A DNA stretch of 64,000 nucleotides, from NCBI GenBank assembly GCA_002483465.1, contig DLHX01000018.1, forward strand, positions 70,307-134,306, given 5' to 3'. The notes below the pieces were generated by a model. That model did not search any database and was not told the origin of the DNA. It saw nothing but the letters and a program-made list of their open reading frames with translations. The first letter of the stretch is position 1; each line of letters opens with the position of its first letter. The translations under genes and the position numbers were made by a program. The stretch comes from Micavibrio sp. UBA7657 (GTDB lineage: Bacteria; Pseudomonadota; Alphaproteobacteria; Micavibrionales; Micavibrionaceae). This document shows, one piece after another, positions 8,886-17,682 of the stretch.

Positions 8886-9758
8886 ATGTTTAGCGGTTTA
8901 AGCCCCACATATAAAGGAATTCTTTTAGCCTTGAGCGGTTATTCGGCCTTTGCCGTGGCGGATATCTGCGCCAAATGGCTGATGCAGCACTACACGGTTT
9001 CGCAGGTTATCTGCATCGAGAACATACTGGCTGTGATTTTACTGGTTATTTTGTCTCCCCTGCTTGGAGGGCTGAAGGGCACGTTTGACCGCAAGAACCT
9101 TAAAATCAACCTTTGCCGGTCCGCGCTTAATTTCGGGCTCGCGATGATCCTGAACTATTGTTACAAGATTTTTCCGCTGGCCGATGTCTATACTATGATT
9201 TTCACCAAGCCTTTCATGGTCACCCTGCTCGCTTTCTGGTTTTTCAGGGAAGTAGCCAGCAAGTCCCAGTGGCTGGCGATTGTTGCGGGGTTTATCGGTG
9301 TCATAATTGCCATGCGCCCCGGCACGGAAGTTTTCAACCCGATGTTGTTCCTGCCCCTGCTCGCCACAGTCATGATTGCCCTGCTGTTTTTTACCGCGCG
9401 GTTTCTGGACAAGCCCAGCGCCTTCAGCGCAGGATTTTTCCCGACGCTTGGCGTTGCGGTTCTGGCTTTTCCGCTGATGATAGGTGATTTTGTTGTGCCG
9501 GAAGCCAGCCATATGGCGGTTTTTGTTTTGCTGGGAATGATGGCGGCGCTTGGCATGACAGCCGTATCGCTGTCTTTCAGAATTGCTGCATCGTCAGTGG
9601 TTGCGCCGTTCCTCTATATCGAAATGCTCTGGGCGCTGGTTTTCGGCTGGTTGATTTTCGGCGATGTGCCGGATGTGTGGATGTTAGTCGGCGCCGGCAT
9701 CATCATCCTGAGCGGGATTTATTTACTTTTGAGCGAGCGGCGTAATTTGACCCAGTAA
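8886..9758 (+). CDS. DMT superfamily (EamA) transporter
   Basis: 290 residues with about ten membrane segments arranged as two EamA repeats. The first begins GILLALSGYSAFAVADICAKW; the second ends with a hydrophobic segment around DVWMLVGAGIIILSGIYLL. Members move small metabolites such as amino acids or nucleotide-related compounds; the substrate is unknown. The start codon is only 25 bp from the divergent crcB start, and the last 40 bp overlap the convergent rarA 3' end. Confidence 0.9.
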   Translation: MFSGLSPTYKGILLALSGYSAFAVADICAKWLMQHYTVSQVICIENILAVILLVILSPLLGGLKGTFDRKNLKINLCRSALNFGLAMILNYCYKIFPLADVYTMIFTKPFMVTLLAFWFFREVASKSQWLAIVAGFIGVIIAMRPGTEVFNPMLFLPLLATVMIALLFFTARFLDKPSAFSAGFFPTLGVAVLAFPLMIGDFVVPEASHMAVFVLLGMMAALGMTAVSLSFRIAASSVVAPFLYIEMLWALVFGWLIFGDVPDVWMLVGAGIIILSGIYLLLSERRNLTQ

Positions 9759-11032
9759 TCCAGTCGTTTTTTGATTTCACGCTCGAAGCCGCGTTCCGGC
9801 GGATTATAAAATTCCTGCGGACCCAATTCCTCCGGCCAGAAATTCTGCCCTGAAAATGCTCCATCATAATCGTGGTCGTACTGGTAACCCGCGTGATAGC
9901 CGAGGTCTTTCATCAGCTTCGTCGGTTTGTTGAGAATATTTTTCGGCGGCATCAACGAGCCGGATTTACCAGCCACATCTTTCGCGGCCTGGAACGCCAT
10001 GTAACTCGCGTTGGATTTTGGCGCTGTTGCGAGATACGTGCAAGCCTGCGCCATGGCCAACTCCCCTTCGGGTAGTCCCAAGCGTTCGAACGCCTGCCAT
10101 GCGGCTATAACGACCTGCAACGCCTGCGGGTCGGCGTTCGAAATATCCTCCGACGCGACGCAGGTCATACGGCGGAAAATATATTCCGGCGTTTCGCCGC
10201 CCGCCAGCATACGCGCCATCCAGTACAACGCCGCGTCAGCGTCCGATCCGCGCAGGGATTTATGAAAGGCGGAAATGAGATTGTAGTGTGCATCGTCTTT
10301 TTTATCATAGAGCGGTGCGCGGCGCTGGATGATTTTCAGCAGGCTTTCGGTGTCGAGCGTTTTACCCTGATTTAATACTTGCTCGGCCATGGACAGCGCA
10401 TAGCGCCCGTCACCATCGGCCATGGCTTTTAATGTTTCGCGGGCACGTTCATCGAGCGGGAGTTTTTTTTCGGCCTCTTTTTCTGCCCGCTCCAGAATGG
10501 TTTCCAGCGCGGCGTCGTCAAGCCGTTTCAGCACGAAAACCTGTGCCCGGCTAAGAAGCGCGGAGTTCAACTCAAAAGACGGATTTTCTGTCGTCGCGCC
10601 GATCAGGATAATCGTGCCGTCTTCCATCACCGGCAGAAACGCATCCTGCTGCGATTTTGAAAAGCGGTGAATTTCATCAACGAAGAGAAGTGTGCCCTTG
10701 CCGTTTTTGTGCCGGATGCGGGCTGAATCGAAAATCTTCCGTAAATCCGCCACGCCCGAAAAAATAGCCGAAATCTGCTCGAAATGGAGGTCGGTATGGT
10801 CAGCTACGATCCGGGCCAGCGTGGTCTTGCCGCAGCCCGGCGGGCCCCACAGGATAAAAGACGACAGGCGCCCGCCCTCCAGCATGACTTTCAGAGGGCC
10901 GCCCGAACCCACCAGGTGCTCCTGCCCTGCTACGTCCTCAAGGGCACGGGGGCGCAGGCGTTCCGGCAGCGGCCTGGTAAGCTCCTGCGACTGCTCATTT
11001 TCCTGGTTAGCGGCCCTGAACAAATCAGCCAT
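9719..11032 (-). CDS. rarA: Replication-associated recombination protein A (RarA/MgsA)
   Basis: 437 residues, an AAA+ ATPase acting at stalled replication forks. Walker A GPPGCGKTT is at 63-71, and a DEIH box (LLFVDEIHRFSKSQQD) lies about 50 residues later. The sensor region is IILIGATTENPSFELNSALLSR. The C-terminal RarA tetramerisation part includes SFHKSLRGSDADAALYWMARML and the end motif GYQYDHDYDGAFSGQ. It is transcribed away from nadA, with 76 bp between the two starts, and its 3' end overlaps the convergent transporter by 40 bp. Confidence 0.97.
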   Translation of the reverse strand: MADLFRAANQENEQSQELTRPLPERLRPRALEDVAGQEHLVGSGGPLKVMLEGGRLSSFILWGPPGCGKTTLARIVADHTDLHFEQISAIFSGVADLRKIFDSARIRHKNGKGTLLFVDEIHRFSKSQQDAFLPVMEDGTIILIGATTENPSFELNSALLSRAQVFVLKRLDDAALETILERAEKEAEKKLPLDERARETLKAMADGDGRYALSMAEQVLNQGKTLDTESLLKIIQRRAPLYDKKDDAHYNLISAFHKSLRGSDADAALYWMARMLAGGETPEYIFRRMTCVASEDISNADPQALQVVIAAWQAFERLGLPEGELAMAQACTYLATAPKSNASYMAFQAAKDVAGKSGSLMPPKNILNKPTKLMKDLGYHAGYQYDHDYDGAFSGQNFWPEELGPQEFYNPPERGFEREIKKRLDYWVKLRRSLKSK

Positions 11033-11053
11033 ATTCCTTGACCTTGACCCCTG

Positions 11054-11072
11054 TAATGTGTGACATACATCA
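11054..11072 (+). promoter_or_regulatory. 19-bp operator-like palindrome upstream of nadA
   Basis: TAATGTGTGACATACATCA is an odd-centred palindrome of the form TNATGTNTG-A-CANACATNA, with 14 of 18 arm positions paired. It lies 36 bp upstream of the nadA ATG, between rarA and nadA, just before A+T-rich -10-like stretches (TATAAAAT at 11076-11083). Location and symmetry suggest a dimeric repressor site controlling NAD synthesis; the regulator is not identified. Confidence 0.4.
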
Positions 11073-11108
11073 ACTTATAAAATAATGGCGAACATATAAA
11101 GAACAAAT

Positions 11109-12131
11109 ATGGCTACGCTTACACAAGTAAAGGGGTTGGAGTACACGGACGAGGTCGCCAAAAGCACCGCTCCCATCTACCAGAAATTGGCTCGCCAATA
11201 CCGCGAAGACTACTGGAAAACACTCGCCCCTTACATCCATGAAATCAACCACCTGAAGAAGGAAAAGAACGCCGTCATCCTGGCGCATAATTATATGACG
11301 CCGGATATTTTCTATGGCGTTGGCGATATCGTGGGTGACTCGCTGAAACTTGCGCAGGAAGCCGCGAAGACGCAGGCCGACATCATCGTTCAGTGCGGCG
11401 TGCATTTCATGGCCGAGACATCAAAAGTTCTCTGCCCTGATAAAAAAGTTTTAATTCCTGACATGAAGGCCGGGTGCAGTTTGGCTGAATCCATCACCGC
11501 TGCCGATGTGCGCGCGTTAAAAGCGCAGCACCCGGGAATTCCCGTCGTAACCTATGTGAATACGTCAGCAGAAGTGAAGGCAGAATCCGATGTCTGCTGC
11601 ACGTCGTCGAACGCACTCAAGATCGTGAATGCGCTCGGCAAGGAAGGCCACAGCACCGTTATCATGACGCCCGATAAATTTCTCGCGCAGAATGTGGCGG
11701 CGCAGACAGACGTAAAAATTATCATATGGGACGGCGCTTGCATCGTGCACGAACGTTTCACCGCGCAGGATGTCAAACGCGTTCGCGCGCAGCATAATGG
11801 TGCTATCGTTCTTGCCCATCCTGAATGCCCGCCGGAAGTGATCGCGGAATCCGATTACACGGGTTCGACCGCGCAGATGGATGATTACATTAAAAAGAAC
11901 CAGCCGAAAAAGGCCGTGCTGATGACCGAATGCTCGATGAGCGATAACATCGCCAGCGCCAACCCTGAAGTCGAGATGATCGGCGCATGCCAGATGTGCC
12001 CGTATATGAAGCGCATTTCCCTGCCGAAAATCCTCGCCTGCCTGCAGAATGAATCGCCGGAAGTTCTCGTTCCCGCCGACATCATCCCCCGCGCCCGCCG
12101 CGCGGTGGAGCGCATGCTGGAACTGAGTTGA
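11109..12131 (+). CDS. nadA: Quinolinate synthase NadA
   Basis: 340 residues. NadA condenses iminoaspartate with dihydroxyacetone phosphate to quinolinate and carries an oxygen-sensitive [4Fe-4S] cluster. The candidate cluster cysteines are C96 (QCGVHFMAETSK), the C163-C164 pair (DVCCTSSNA) and C294/C297 (GACQMCPYMK). The HNY and GDSL motifs of the family are present (LAHNYMTPDIF, VGDSLKLAQEA). nadC follows with a one-base stop/start overlap, so this is a nadAC operon. nadB is not in this window, so the source of iminoaspartate is elsewhere. Confidence 0.97.
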   Translation: MATLTQVKGLEYTDEVAKSTAPIYQKLARQYREDYWKTLAPYIHEINHLKKEKNAVILAHNYMTPDIFYGVGDIVGDSLKLAQEAAKTQADIIVQCGVHFMAETSKVLCPDKKVLIPDMKAGCSLAESITAADVRALKAQHPGIPVVTYVNTSAEVKAESDVCCTSSNALKIVNALGKEGHSTVIMTPDKFLAQNVAAQTDVKIIIWDGACIVHERFTAQDVKRVRAQHNGAIVLAHPECPPEVIAESDYTGSTAQMDDYIKKNQPKKAVLMTECSMSDNIASANPEVEMIGACQMCPYMKRISLPKILACLQNESPEVLVPADIIPRARRAVERMLELS

Positions 12132-12967
12132 TGAATACCCTCCAGATTGAAACCATCGTCCGCCAGGCCCTTATGGAAGACCTTGGCCATGGCCGGGATG
12201 TGACCTCGGAACTCCTTATCCCTGCCGAGGCAAATGCAAAGGCCCTGTTGCGCGCCCGCGCGCCGGGCGTTGTTGCCGGCTTAATCGTCGGGCTGTCGGC
12301 TTTTACGCTTACCGATCCTGATTTTGAAATCACGCTGCATGCGAATGACGGGCAAGCCGTCGAAGCTGGTCAGGATATAGCCGAAATCGAAGGTCCTGCG
12401 CGGCCTCTCCTTACCGCCGAGCGTACGGCGCTTAATTTTATCCAGCAAATGTCGGGCGTTGCGACCCTGACCGCAAAATATGTTGAACAGGTTAAAGGCA
12501 CGGACGCGAAAATAACGTGCACGCGCAAGACTATTCCCAATTTACGCACGCTTCAGAAATACGCCGTGCGTTACGGCGGCGGGCACAATCACCGCTCGGG
12601 TCTCGATGACATGATTTTGATCAAAGACAATCACATCGTCGTTGCGGGCGGTGTGAAGCAGGCGCTCGCGCAGGTAAAAAAAGCCAGCCACAGCCTGAAG
12701 ATTGAAATTGAAGTCGATACGATCAAGCAACTGGAAGAAGTTCTAAAAGCCGGCGGCGCGGACGTGGTGATGCTGGATAATTTCAAACTGGCCGACCTTA
12801 AAAAAGCCGTTGACCTCGCCAAAGGCAAGATCGTTACCGAGGCCTCAGGCGGCGTGACGCTTGAAACCGTCCGGGCCATTGCGGAAACCGGCGTGGACTA
12901 CATTTCCGTCGGCGCCCTCACCCACAGCGCCCCGGCGCTCGATTTGGGCTTGGATATCGATATTTAA
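12131..12967 (+). CDS. nadC: Nicotinate-nucleotide pyrophosphorylase NadC
   Basis: 278 residues, quinolinate phosphoribosyltransferase, which uses PRPP to decarboxylate quinolinate to nicotinate mononucleotide. Family motifs are EDLGHGRDVTSELL at the N-terminus, ERTALNFIQQMSGVATLT, TCTRKTIPNLRTLQKYAV, GGGHNHRSGLDDMILIKDNH and the late EASGGVTLETVRAIAETGVD. The ATG overlaps the nadA stop by one base (TGATG); the TTG just before is less likely. It is the last gene of the operon, and no convincing terminator is visible behind it. Confidence 0.97.
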   Translation: MNTLQIETIVRQALMEDLGHGRDVTSELLIPAEANAKALLRARAPGVVAGLIVGLSAFTLTDPDFEITLHANDGQAVEAGQDIAEIEGPARPLLTAERTALNFIQQMSGVATLTAKYVEQVKGTDAKITCTRKTIPNLRTLQKYAVRYGGGHNHRSGLDDMILIKDNHIVVAGGVKQALAQVKKASHSLKIEIEVDTIKQLEEVLKAGGADVVMLDNFKLADLKKAVDLAKGKIVTEASGGVTLETVRAIAETGVDYISVGALTHSAPALDLGLDIDI

Positions 12968-13105
12968 GTCTCTGATAATAAACGATTAAATCGCACGTCT
13001 ATGACCTTGAAAAATTAGGGTTAATTTCACCTTTTTTACCGATAATTATTATATAAGCCCGGCGCAGGGTGGCCGGGTAAAAAGGCTTAAATTCAAGAGC
13101 TTTGG

Positions 13106-13672
13106 ATGGTGCGTTCCATAAACTTTATTGCAGGCGTTTTGCTGGCCATAACCATTGGCACGGCGCAGGCGCAGGCTGTCACCGAACTTACGGATGACAA
13201 TATCCGCAGCTTCATCGAGCAAACGACCGCGATCACATCCGGACGCGAGAGCGAAATGGATGATGAGCAGATCAATAGCTATCTCGATGCACATCTGCAT
13301 CATGATGCGCGATTCAAAAGCACCATGCGCTATGCCATTCCCGGTTTTGATACGCAGGTTAAAATCATGACTGTCGATAAAGACGATTTTATCGAGAGCA
13401 TTCATCAATCCGGCAATACGATGGATGGTTATGAAAGCCAGATTGAAGTATCGGAGATAAAAATTTCCAAAGATGGTCGCAAGGCGACGTTGAAAACCCG
13501 CACACTTGAAAGCGGAAAAATGCCGGTTTCAGACAACATCGAACTGGAAGAAGTCCCGGTCGAGGGGATGTCGACCTGCACGCAGACTTTAATGCTCAGC
13601 AAGGAAGATATCATCCAGATGTACAACGCCACGTGCGTGACGGACATTCAATTTAAAACCTTCGACCCCTAA
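13106..13672 (+). CDS. Secreted protein of unknown function
   Basis: 188 residues with a clear Sec signal peptide (VRSINFIAGVLLAITIGT, likely cleaved after AQA near residue 24). The mature part is acidic with alternating helix and strand, and has two cysteines near the end (STCTQTL and NATCVTD) that could form a disulfide in the periplasm. I recognise no family. A 6-bp stem (CCCGGC/GCCGGG, 13058-13077) and an A+T-rich stretch precede it, so it may have its own promoter. Its stop overlaps the FkbM gene end by 4 bp, convergently. Confidence 0.7.
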   Translation: MVRSINFIAGVLLAITIGTAQAQAVTELTDDNIRSFIEQTTAITSGRESEMDDEQINSYLDAHLHHDARFKSTMRYAIPGFDTQVKIMTVDKDDFIESIHQSGNTMDGYESQIEVSEIKISKDGRKATLKTRTLESGKMPVSDNIELEEVPVEGMSTCTQTLMLSKEDIIQMYNATCVTDIQFKTFDP

Positions 13673-14502
13673 ATATTCTCGTAAACGACAGGGCTGGCCA
13701 GGATATTTTCCCATTTCTTTTTGGGATTGAATGGCGCGAGAACGGGCTGTTCGCGGCTGCGCTGGATTCCGTAGAAGAAATATCCCTTGTCGAAGATTGC
13801 TGAAAGATTTCTATCGGTTCGAAAATCCTTGCGGGAATGCTCGCCGAATTCAAACACCACGAATGGACGGTGTTTTTTGATCGTGGAGGCGAGGCCTTTC
13901 AAAACTTTTTTTTCATGGCCTTCAACGTCTATTTTTATAACGGCGGGGCGTATATTATTTTCTGCAAAAAATTTGTCGCCCTCGCGCACTTCAAAAGAAA
14001 TATCGCCGTTTGAACCTTCTTTCATAAATCTGCCCGTGCCGAGATTGTCACCCCTGGGCAGACGGAACGGCAACTGATCATTTTTCTCCGACAAACCGAA
14101 CGGATAAAGATGCAGATGCAGAAGATTATTCGCCGTAATATTCCGCTCGGCGTGCTGGCGCACCCTCTCCCAGGGTTCAAAACCGTGGACAACATCGGCA
14201 ACACCCGCAACCGCCAGCATATGCAGGCCGGTATTGGCACCGATATCAACGTAAACGGCCTCGCGACCGTTCTTCTTGCAGTATTGAAGCAATTTACGCA
14301 TCAAGCGGATTGTCGAGGGCTCGTGCATGCCATAACGGTAAACCTTGCAGTCCAGATGCGTGTTGGTCGTGCCGTGATAATTCTGGCCGAACACGTCGAG
14401 AGAAAAATCTTCAGCCTCGGGAATGTTGATAAATTTTCCTAGTTTCTTCCGCAGCGTGAGCGGAAGCACCGAATTGCGGGTTATGTCGAGGATGAGAGAC
14501 AT
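13669..14502 (-). CDS. FkbM family methyltransferase
   Basis: 277 residues. The SAM-binding motif VYVDIGANTGLHMLAVAG (about residues 88-105) and the later VIKIDVEGHEKKVLKGL are the hallmark FkbM elements. A C-terminal KHRPFVVFEFGE strand closes the Rossmann-like fold. FkbM enzymes O-methylate sugars or secondary metabolites; the substrate here is unknown. It starts 10 bp downstream of the sdhB stop on the same strand and is probably the tail gene of the succinate dehydrogenase transcript, without an obvious functional link. Confidence 0.9.
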   Translation of the reverse strand: MSLILDITRNSVLPLTLRKKLGKFINIPEAEDFSLDVFGQNYHGTTNTHLDCKVYRYGMHEPSTIRLMRKLLQYCKKNGREAVYVDIGANTGLHMLAVAGVADVVHGFEPWERVRQHAERNITANNLLHLHLYPFGLSEKNDQLPFRLPRGDNLGTGRFMKEGSNGDISFEVREGDKFFAENNIRPAVIKIDVEGHEKKVLKGLASTIKKHRPFVVFEFGEHSRKDFRTDRNLSAIFDKGYFFYGIQRSREQPVLAPFNPKKKWENILASPVVYENI

Positions 14503-14512
14503 GGCAGGTGCT

Positions 14513-15310
14513 TTATTCGCCCGAAACCATGAGCTTCTTGATTTCAGCGATACCCTGCGCCGGGTTCAGGCCCTTGGGGCATGTCTTCGTGCAGTTCATG
14601 ATCGTGTGGCAGCGATACATGCTGAACGGGTCTTTCAGTTTTTCGAGGCGCTTTGCCTTTGCCTTGTCGCGCGTATCTCTTAGCCAGCGCCAGGCTTGCA
14701 GCAGGACGGCAGGACCGAGGAATTTATCAGAATTCCACCAATAGCTCGGGCACGCGGTGGAACAGCAGAAGCAAAGAATACAGCCGGCGGGACCGTGACC
14801 GTCAGCGCCGTTAAGAGCCTCGGAATCCGCCTGGGATTGCAGGCGCTCACGGCCATTTTCCGGCACGGGTTCGTCGTTCTGGAGCCACGGCTCTATAGAT
14901 TCGTATTGCTTGTAGACATGTTTCAAATCCGGCACGAGGTCTTTGACCACCGCCATGTGCGGGAGCGGCGTGATTTTGGTGTTATCGCCGCAATCATGAA
15001 TGGCCTTCGTACAGGCCAGCGTATTGGTGCCATCGATATTCATCGAGCAGGAACCGCAGATGCCTTCGCGGCAGGAGCGGCGGAAGGTCAGCGTAGAATC
15101 AATCTTGTCCTTGATGTAGATGATCGCATCCAGAACCATCGGACCGCATTTGGACAAATCAATCGTGTATTCGTCGATGCGGGGATTTTCGCCGGTATCC
15201 GGGTCCCAACGGTAAACACCGAATGTTTTTTTATTTTTCGCATCGCCCGCGGCGTCTATTTTTTTGCCGGGGAGGATCTTGGAATTCTGCGGGAGCGTAA
15301 ACTGGACCAT
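14513..15310 (-). CDS. sdhB: Succinate dehydrogenase iron-sulfur subunit
   Basis: 265 residues, carrying electrons from the flavoprotein to quinone in complex II. The [2Fe-2S] ligands lie in CREGICGSCSMNIDGTNTLAC. The C-terminal domain has CILCFCCSTACPSYWWN and CHTIMNCTKTCPKGLNP, which supply the [4Fe-4S] and [3Fe-4S] clusters. Length is typical. It is separated from sdhA by a small unrelated gene and about 600 bp, which is unusual for an sdhCDAB operon. Confidence 0.97.
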   Translation of the reverse strand: MVQFTLPQNSKILPGKKIDAAGDAKNKKTFGVYRWDPDTGENPRIDEYTIDLSKCGPMVLDAIIYIKDKIDSTLTFRRSCREGICGSCSMNIDGTNTLACTKAIHDCGDNTKITPLPHMAVVKDLVPDLKHVYKQYESIEPWLQNDEPVPENGRERLQSQADSEALNGADGHGPAGCILCFCCSTACPSYWWNSDKFLGPAVLLQAWRWLRDTRDKAKAKRLEKLKDPFSMYRCHTIMNCTKTCPKGLNPAQGIAEIKKLMVSGE

Positions 15311-15523
15311 TTCTTATCAGTTCGTTCGGCGTTTTCGAGGGGGGTGGGATGGGCCCTGCCCTTGTTTTTACTCAATCTTTTTCGGTGCCTATCGTAGCAT
15401 GGCGTGGTTTGAATTTAAATCACCTGACCGCCTCTCTCCCGGAATAAAACATGGTGTGAATGTAGCAAATTCCCACCCGGATTTGAAGGAATTTTTTCCT
15501 AAATATATACTTCCAAAACCCCG

Positions 15524-15859
15524 TTAGTAACTTGGCTTATCTCGTCCGGTAGAGGAGTAAAGCGAACTTCTGGGAACTTTCCGATAGTCCACTAACTCGT
15601 GTTCCGAGGTTACGGTAATGCTAAACCTCTGCGGCTCGAACCGGTCGATGGCATCAAGTCCCCTCGGAGAGGCGTCGCTAACTATTAAACCTTTCGGAAG
15701 AATTATATTTGTTTCTTTGCCATTAAAATGTCCCCCTATTCGCACATCTTCCTTTAGGAATCCTGATCGCGTATAGGGTGAGGTGGTGTAACCCCACCAC
15801 GCTACTGGGACAAGAATTATGTTCAGGGTCACAGATAAGATGATAAGGAATTTTTTCAT
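15524..15859 (-). CDS. Small membrane-anchored protein between sdhA and sdhB
   Basis: 111 residues beginning MKKFLIILSVTLNIILVPVA, an uncleaved anchor or signal peptide, followed by a soluble part with no cysteine and a basic C-terminus. ATG 15859 is preferred; a longer frame would read through a dispersed palindrome and the 3' end of sdhA. I recognise no family. The gene interrupts the sdhA-sdhB pair, lies directly after a repeat palindrome and looks more A+T-rich than its neighbours, which suggests a later insertion. Whether it takes part in complex II assembly is unknown. Confidence 0.6.
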   Translation of the reverse strand: MKKFLIILSVTLNIILVPVAWWGYTTSPYTRSGFLKEDVRIGGHFNGKETNIILPKGLIVSDASPRGLDAIDRFEPQRFSITVTSEHELVDYRKVPRSSLYSSTGRDKPSY

Positions 15860-15878
15860 TCTGATAACTGATGTATGG

Positions 15879-15898
15879 ATCCCGGCTTTCGCCGGGAT
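15879..15898. repeat. Dispersed palindromic repeat, copy 1
   Basis: ATCCCGGC-TTTC-GCCGGGAT, a perfect 8-bp stem followed by GACG. It lies 11 bp beyond the sdhA stop. Read leftward in one frame it encodes VIPAKAGIH, the well-known signature of dispersed palindromes in proteobacterial genomes. It lacks a T-run, so it is not a standard terminator. Related copies are at 19543 and 47421. Confidence 0.7.
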
Positions 15899-15909
15899 GA
15901 CGTCTGGAA

Positions 15910-17682
15910 TTAATACACCCTTGCCTTGGGCGGAATAGGTTCGACCTCGCCGGTCAGAGTATGCAGGATGACGGGGCGGTAGTCGATTTTGACTTTGCCC
16001 TGATCGTTTATCCACGACACGGTGTGTTTCATCCAGTTTTTGTCGTCGCGGTTTTTGAAATCTTCTCTAGCGTGGGCGCCGCGCGATTCCTGGCGGTTGA
16101 ACGCGGAATGCATCGTGACAACGGCCTGTGACAGGAGATTGTCGAGCTCCAGCGCTTCGGCGAGGTCGGTATTAAAGATCATGGATTTATCCGTAACCTG
16201 CATATCGCCTTTTTGCGCAAAGCATTTATCGATGAGGCCGACGCCATCTTCCAGCGTCTCACCTGTGCGGAAGACTGCGGCATGGTTCTGCATAGAGCGC
16301 TGCATCTGAAGACGAAGATCGGAGACGCGGGTTTTGCCCTTACCGTGACGGATTTTGTCGAGACGGTCGAGGCCTGCTTCGTTATTTAAGGGTTTATGCG
16401 CCGCGCCCGGTTTGACTTTTTCTGCAGCGCGGATCGCGGCGGCACGGCCGAAGACGACGAGATCTAACAGCGAGTTCGAACCGAGGCGGTTTGCGCCATG
16501 GACGGAGACGCAGGCGGCCTCGCCGATGGCCATCAAGCCGTTTACGACGCGGTTGGGATCGGATGCGGTTGGATTAACCACTTCAGTTCTGAAATTCGTC
16601 GGGATGCCGCCCATATTATAGTGAACGGTGGGCAGGACGGGGATGGGCTCGCGCGTCACGTCAACGCCTGCAAAAATCCGCGCGGATTCAGCGATGCCGG
16701 GAAGACGCGAATGGATGATGTCGGGGTCGAGATGCATCAAGTTCAAATGGATGTGGTCTTTATGTTCGCCGACACCGCGGCCTTCGCGGATTTCGACAGT
16801 CATCGAGCGCGAAACGACGTCGCGGGAGGCGAGGTCCTTGGCGCTCGGGGCGTAACGTTCCATGAAGCGTTCGCCTTCGGAGTTTGTAAGATAGCCGCCC
16901 TCGCCGCGCACGCCTTCGGTGATCAAACAGCCCGCGCCGTAGATTCCTGTCGGGTGGAACTGGACGAACTCCATGTCCTGCAATGGTATTCCGGCGCGGA
17001 GGACCATGGCGTTACCATCGCCCGTGCAGGTGTGGGCGGAGGTGCAGGAGAAATAGGCGCGGCCATAGCCGCCGGTGGCGAGGATGACTTCGTGCGCGCG
17101 GAAGCGGTGGATTGTGCCGTCATCGAGGTTCCAGGCGGTGACGCCGCGGCAGACATCCCCGTCCATGATGAGGTCGAGCGCGAAATATTCGACGAAAAAT
17201 TCGGCTTTGTGCTTGAGCGCCTGCGTATAAAGCGTGTGAAGGATGGCGTGTCCCGTGCGGTCGGCGGCGGCGCAGGTGCGCTGGGCGGTGCCCTTGCCGT
17301 AGTGCGTGGTCATGCCGCCGAATGCGCGTTGATAGATTTTTCCTTCGGCTGTACGCGAGAACGGCACGCCGTAATGCTCTAACTCGATGACGGCGGGGAT
17401 GGCTTCCTTGCACATATATTCGATGGCGTCCTGGTCGCCCAGCCAGTCCGACCCTTTAATAGTGTCATAGAAATGGAAGCGCCAGTCGTCCTCACCCATG
17501 TTGCCGAGCGCGGCAGAGATGCCGCCTTGCGCCGCGACGGTGTGCGAACGCGTCGGGAAAACTTTCGTCACGAAAGCGGTTTTAAGACCCTTCTCGGCGC
17601 AGCCGAAACCGGCACGGAGGCCAGCGCCTCCTGCCCCGACGACGACGACGTCATATTCGTGATCGATGATTTTGTAGCTCAT
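15910..17682 (-). CDS. sdhA: Succinate dehydrogenase flavoprotein subunit
   Basis: 590 residues, the FAD-binding subunit that oxidises succinate to fumarate. The N-terminus carries the dinucleotide motif VVVGAGGAGLRAGFG and the FAD-linking histidine context RSHTVAAQGGISAALGN. Substrate-binding motifs HPTGIYGAGCLITEGVRGEGG and the arginine region PTVHYNMGGIPTN are present. ATG 17682 overlaps the sdhD stop (ATGA) and is favoured over a longer frame. It is the third gene of sdhC-sdhD-sdhA. Confidence 0.97.
   Translation of the reverse strand: MSYKIIDHEYDVVVVGAGGAGLRAGFGCAEKGLKTAFVTKVFPTRSHTVAAQGGISAALGNMGEDDWRFHFYDTIKGSDWLGDQDAIEYMCKEAIPAVIELEHYGVPFSRTAEGKIYQRAFGGMTTHYGKGTAQRTCAAADRTGHAILHTLYTQALKHKAEFFVEYFALDLIMDGDVCRGVTAWNLDDGTIHRFRAHEVILATGGYGRAYFSCTSAHTCTGDGNAMVLRAGIPLQDMEFVQFHPTGIYGAGCLITEGVRGEGGYLTNSEGERFMERYAPSAKDLASRDVVSRSMTVEIREGRGVGEHKDHIHLNLMHLDPDIIHSRLPGIAESARIFAGVDVTREPIPVLPTVHYNMGGIPTNFRTEVVNPTASDPNRVVNGLMAIGEAACVSVHGANRLGSNSLLDLVVFGRAAAIRAAEKVKPGAAHKPLNNEAGLDRLDKIRHGKGKTRVSDLRLQMQRSMQNHAAVFRTGETLEDGVGLIDKCFAQKGDMQVTDKSMIFNTDLAEALELDNLLSQAVVTMHSAFNRQESRGAHAREDFKNRDDKNWMKHTVSWINDQGKVKIDYRPVILHTLTGEVEPIPPKARVY

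Noticed and set aside
8861..8900. Fluoride (crcB) riboswitch
   Set aside because: I looked for the conserved elements upstream of crcB and did not find them; the gap is too short.
15399..15527. A 42-codon plus-strand frame (starts MAWFEFKSPDRLSPG) between sdhB and the small anchored protein
   Set aside because: No Shine-Dalgarno sequence, it lies on the opposite strand inside the sdh operon and ends within the neighbouring gene; not enough to call a gene.
15860..16015. A 52-residue N-terminal extension of the small protein between sdhA and sdhB
   Set aside because: It is translated from the sdhA 3' end and the dispersed palindrome (VIPAKAGIH), while the shorter form begins with a proper signal or anchor sequence.
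16498..17382. Long plus-strand open frame of 294 codons
   Set aside because: It is antisense to sdhA and has no recognisable motif.
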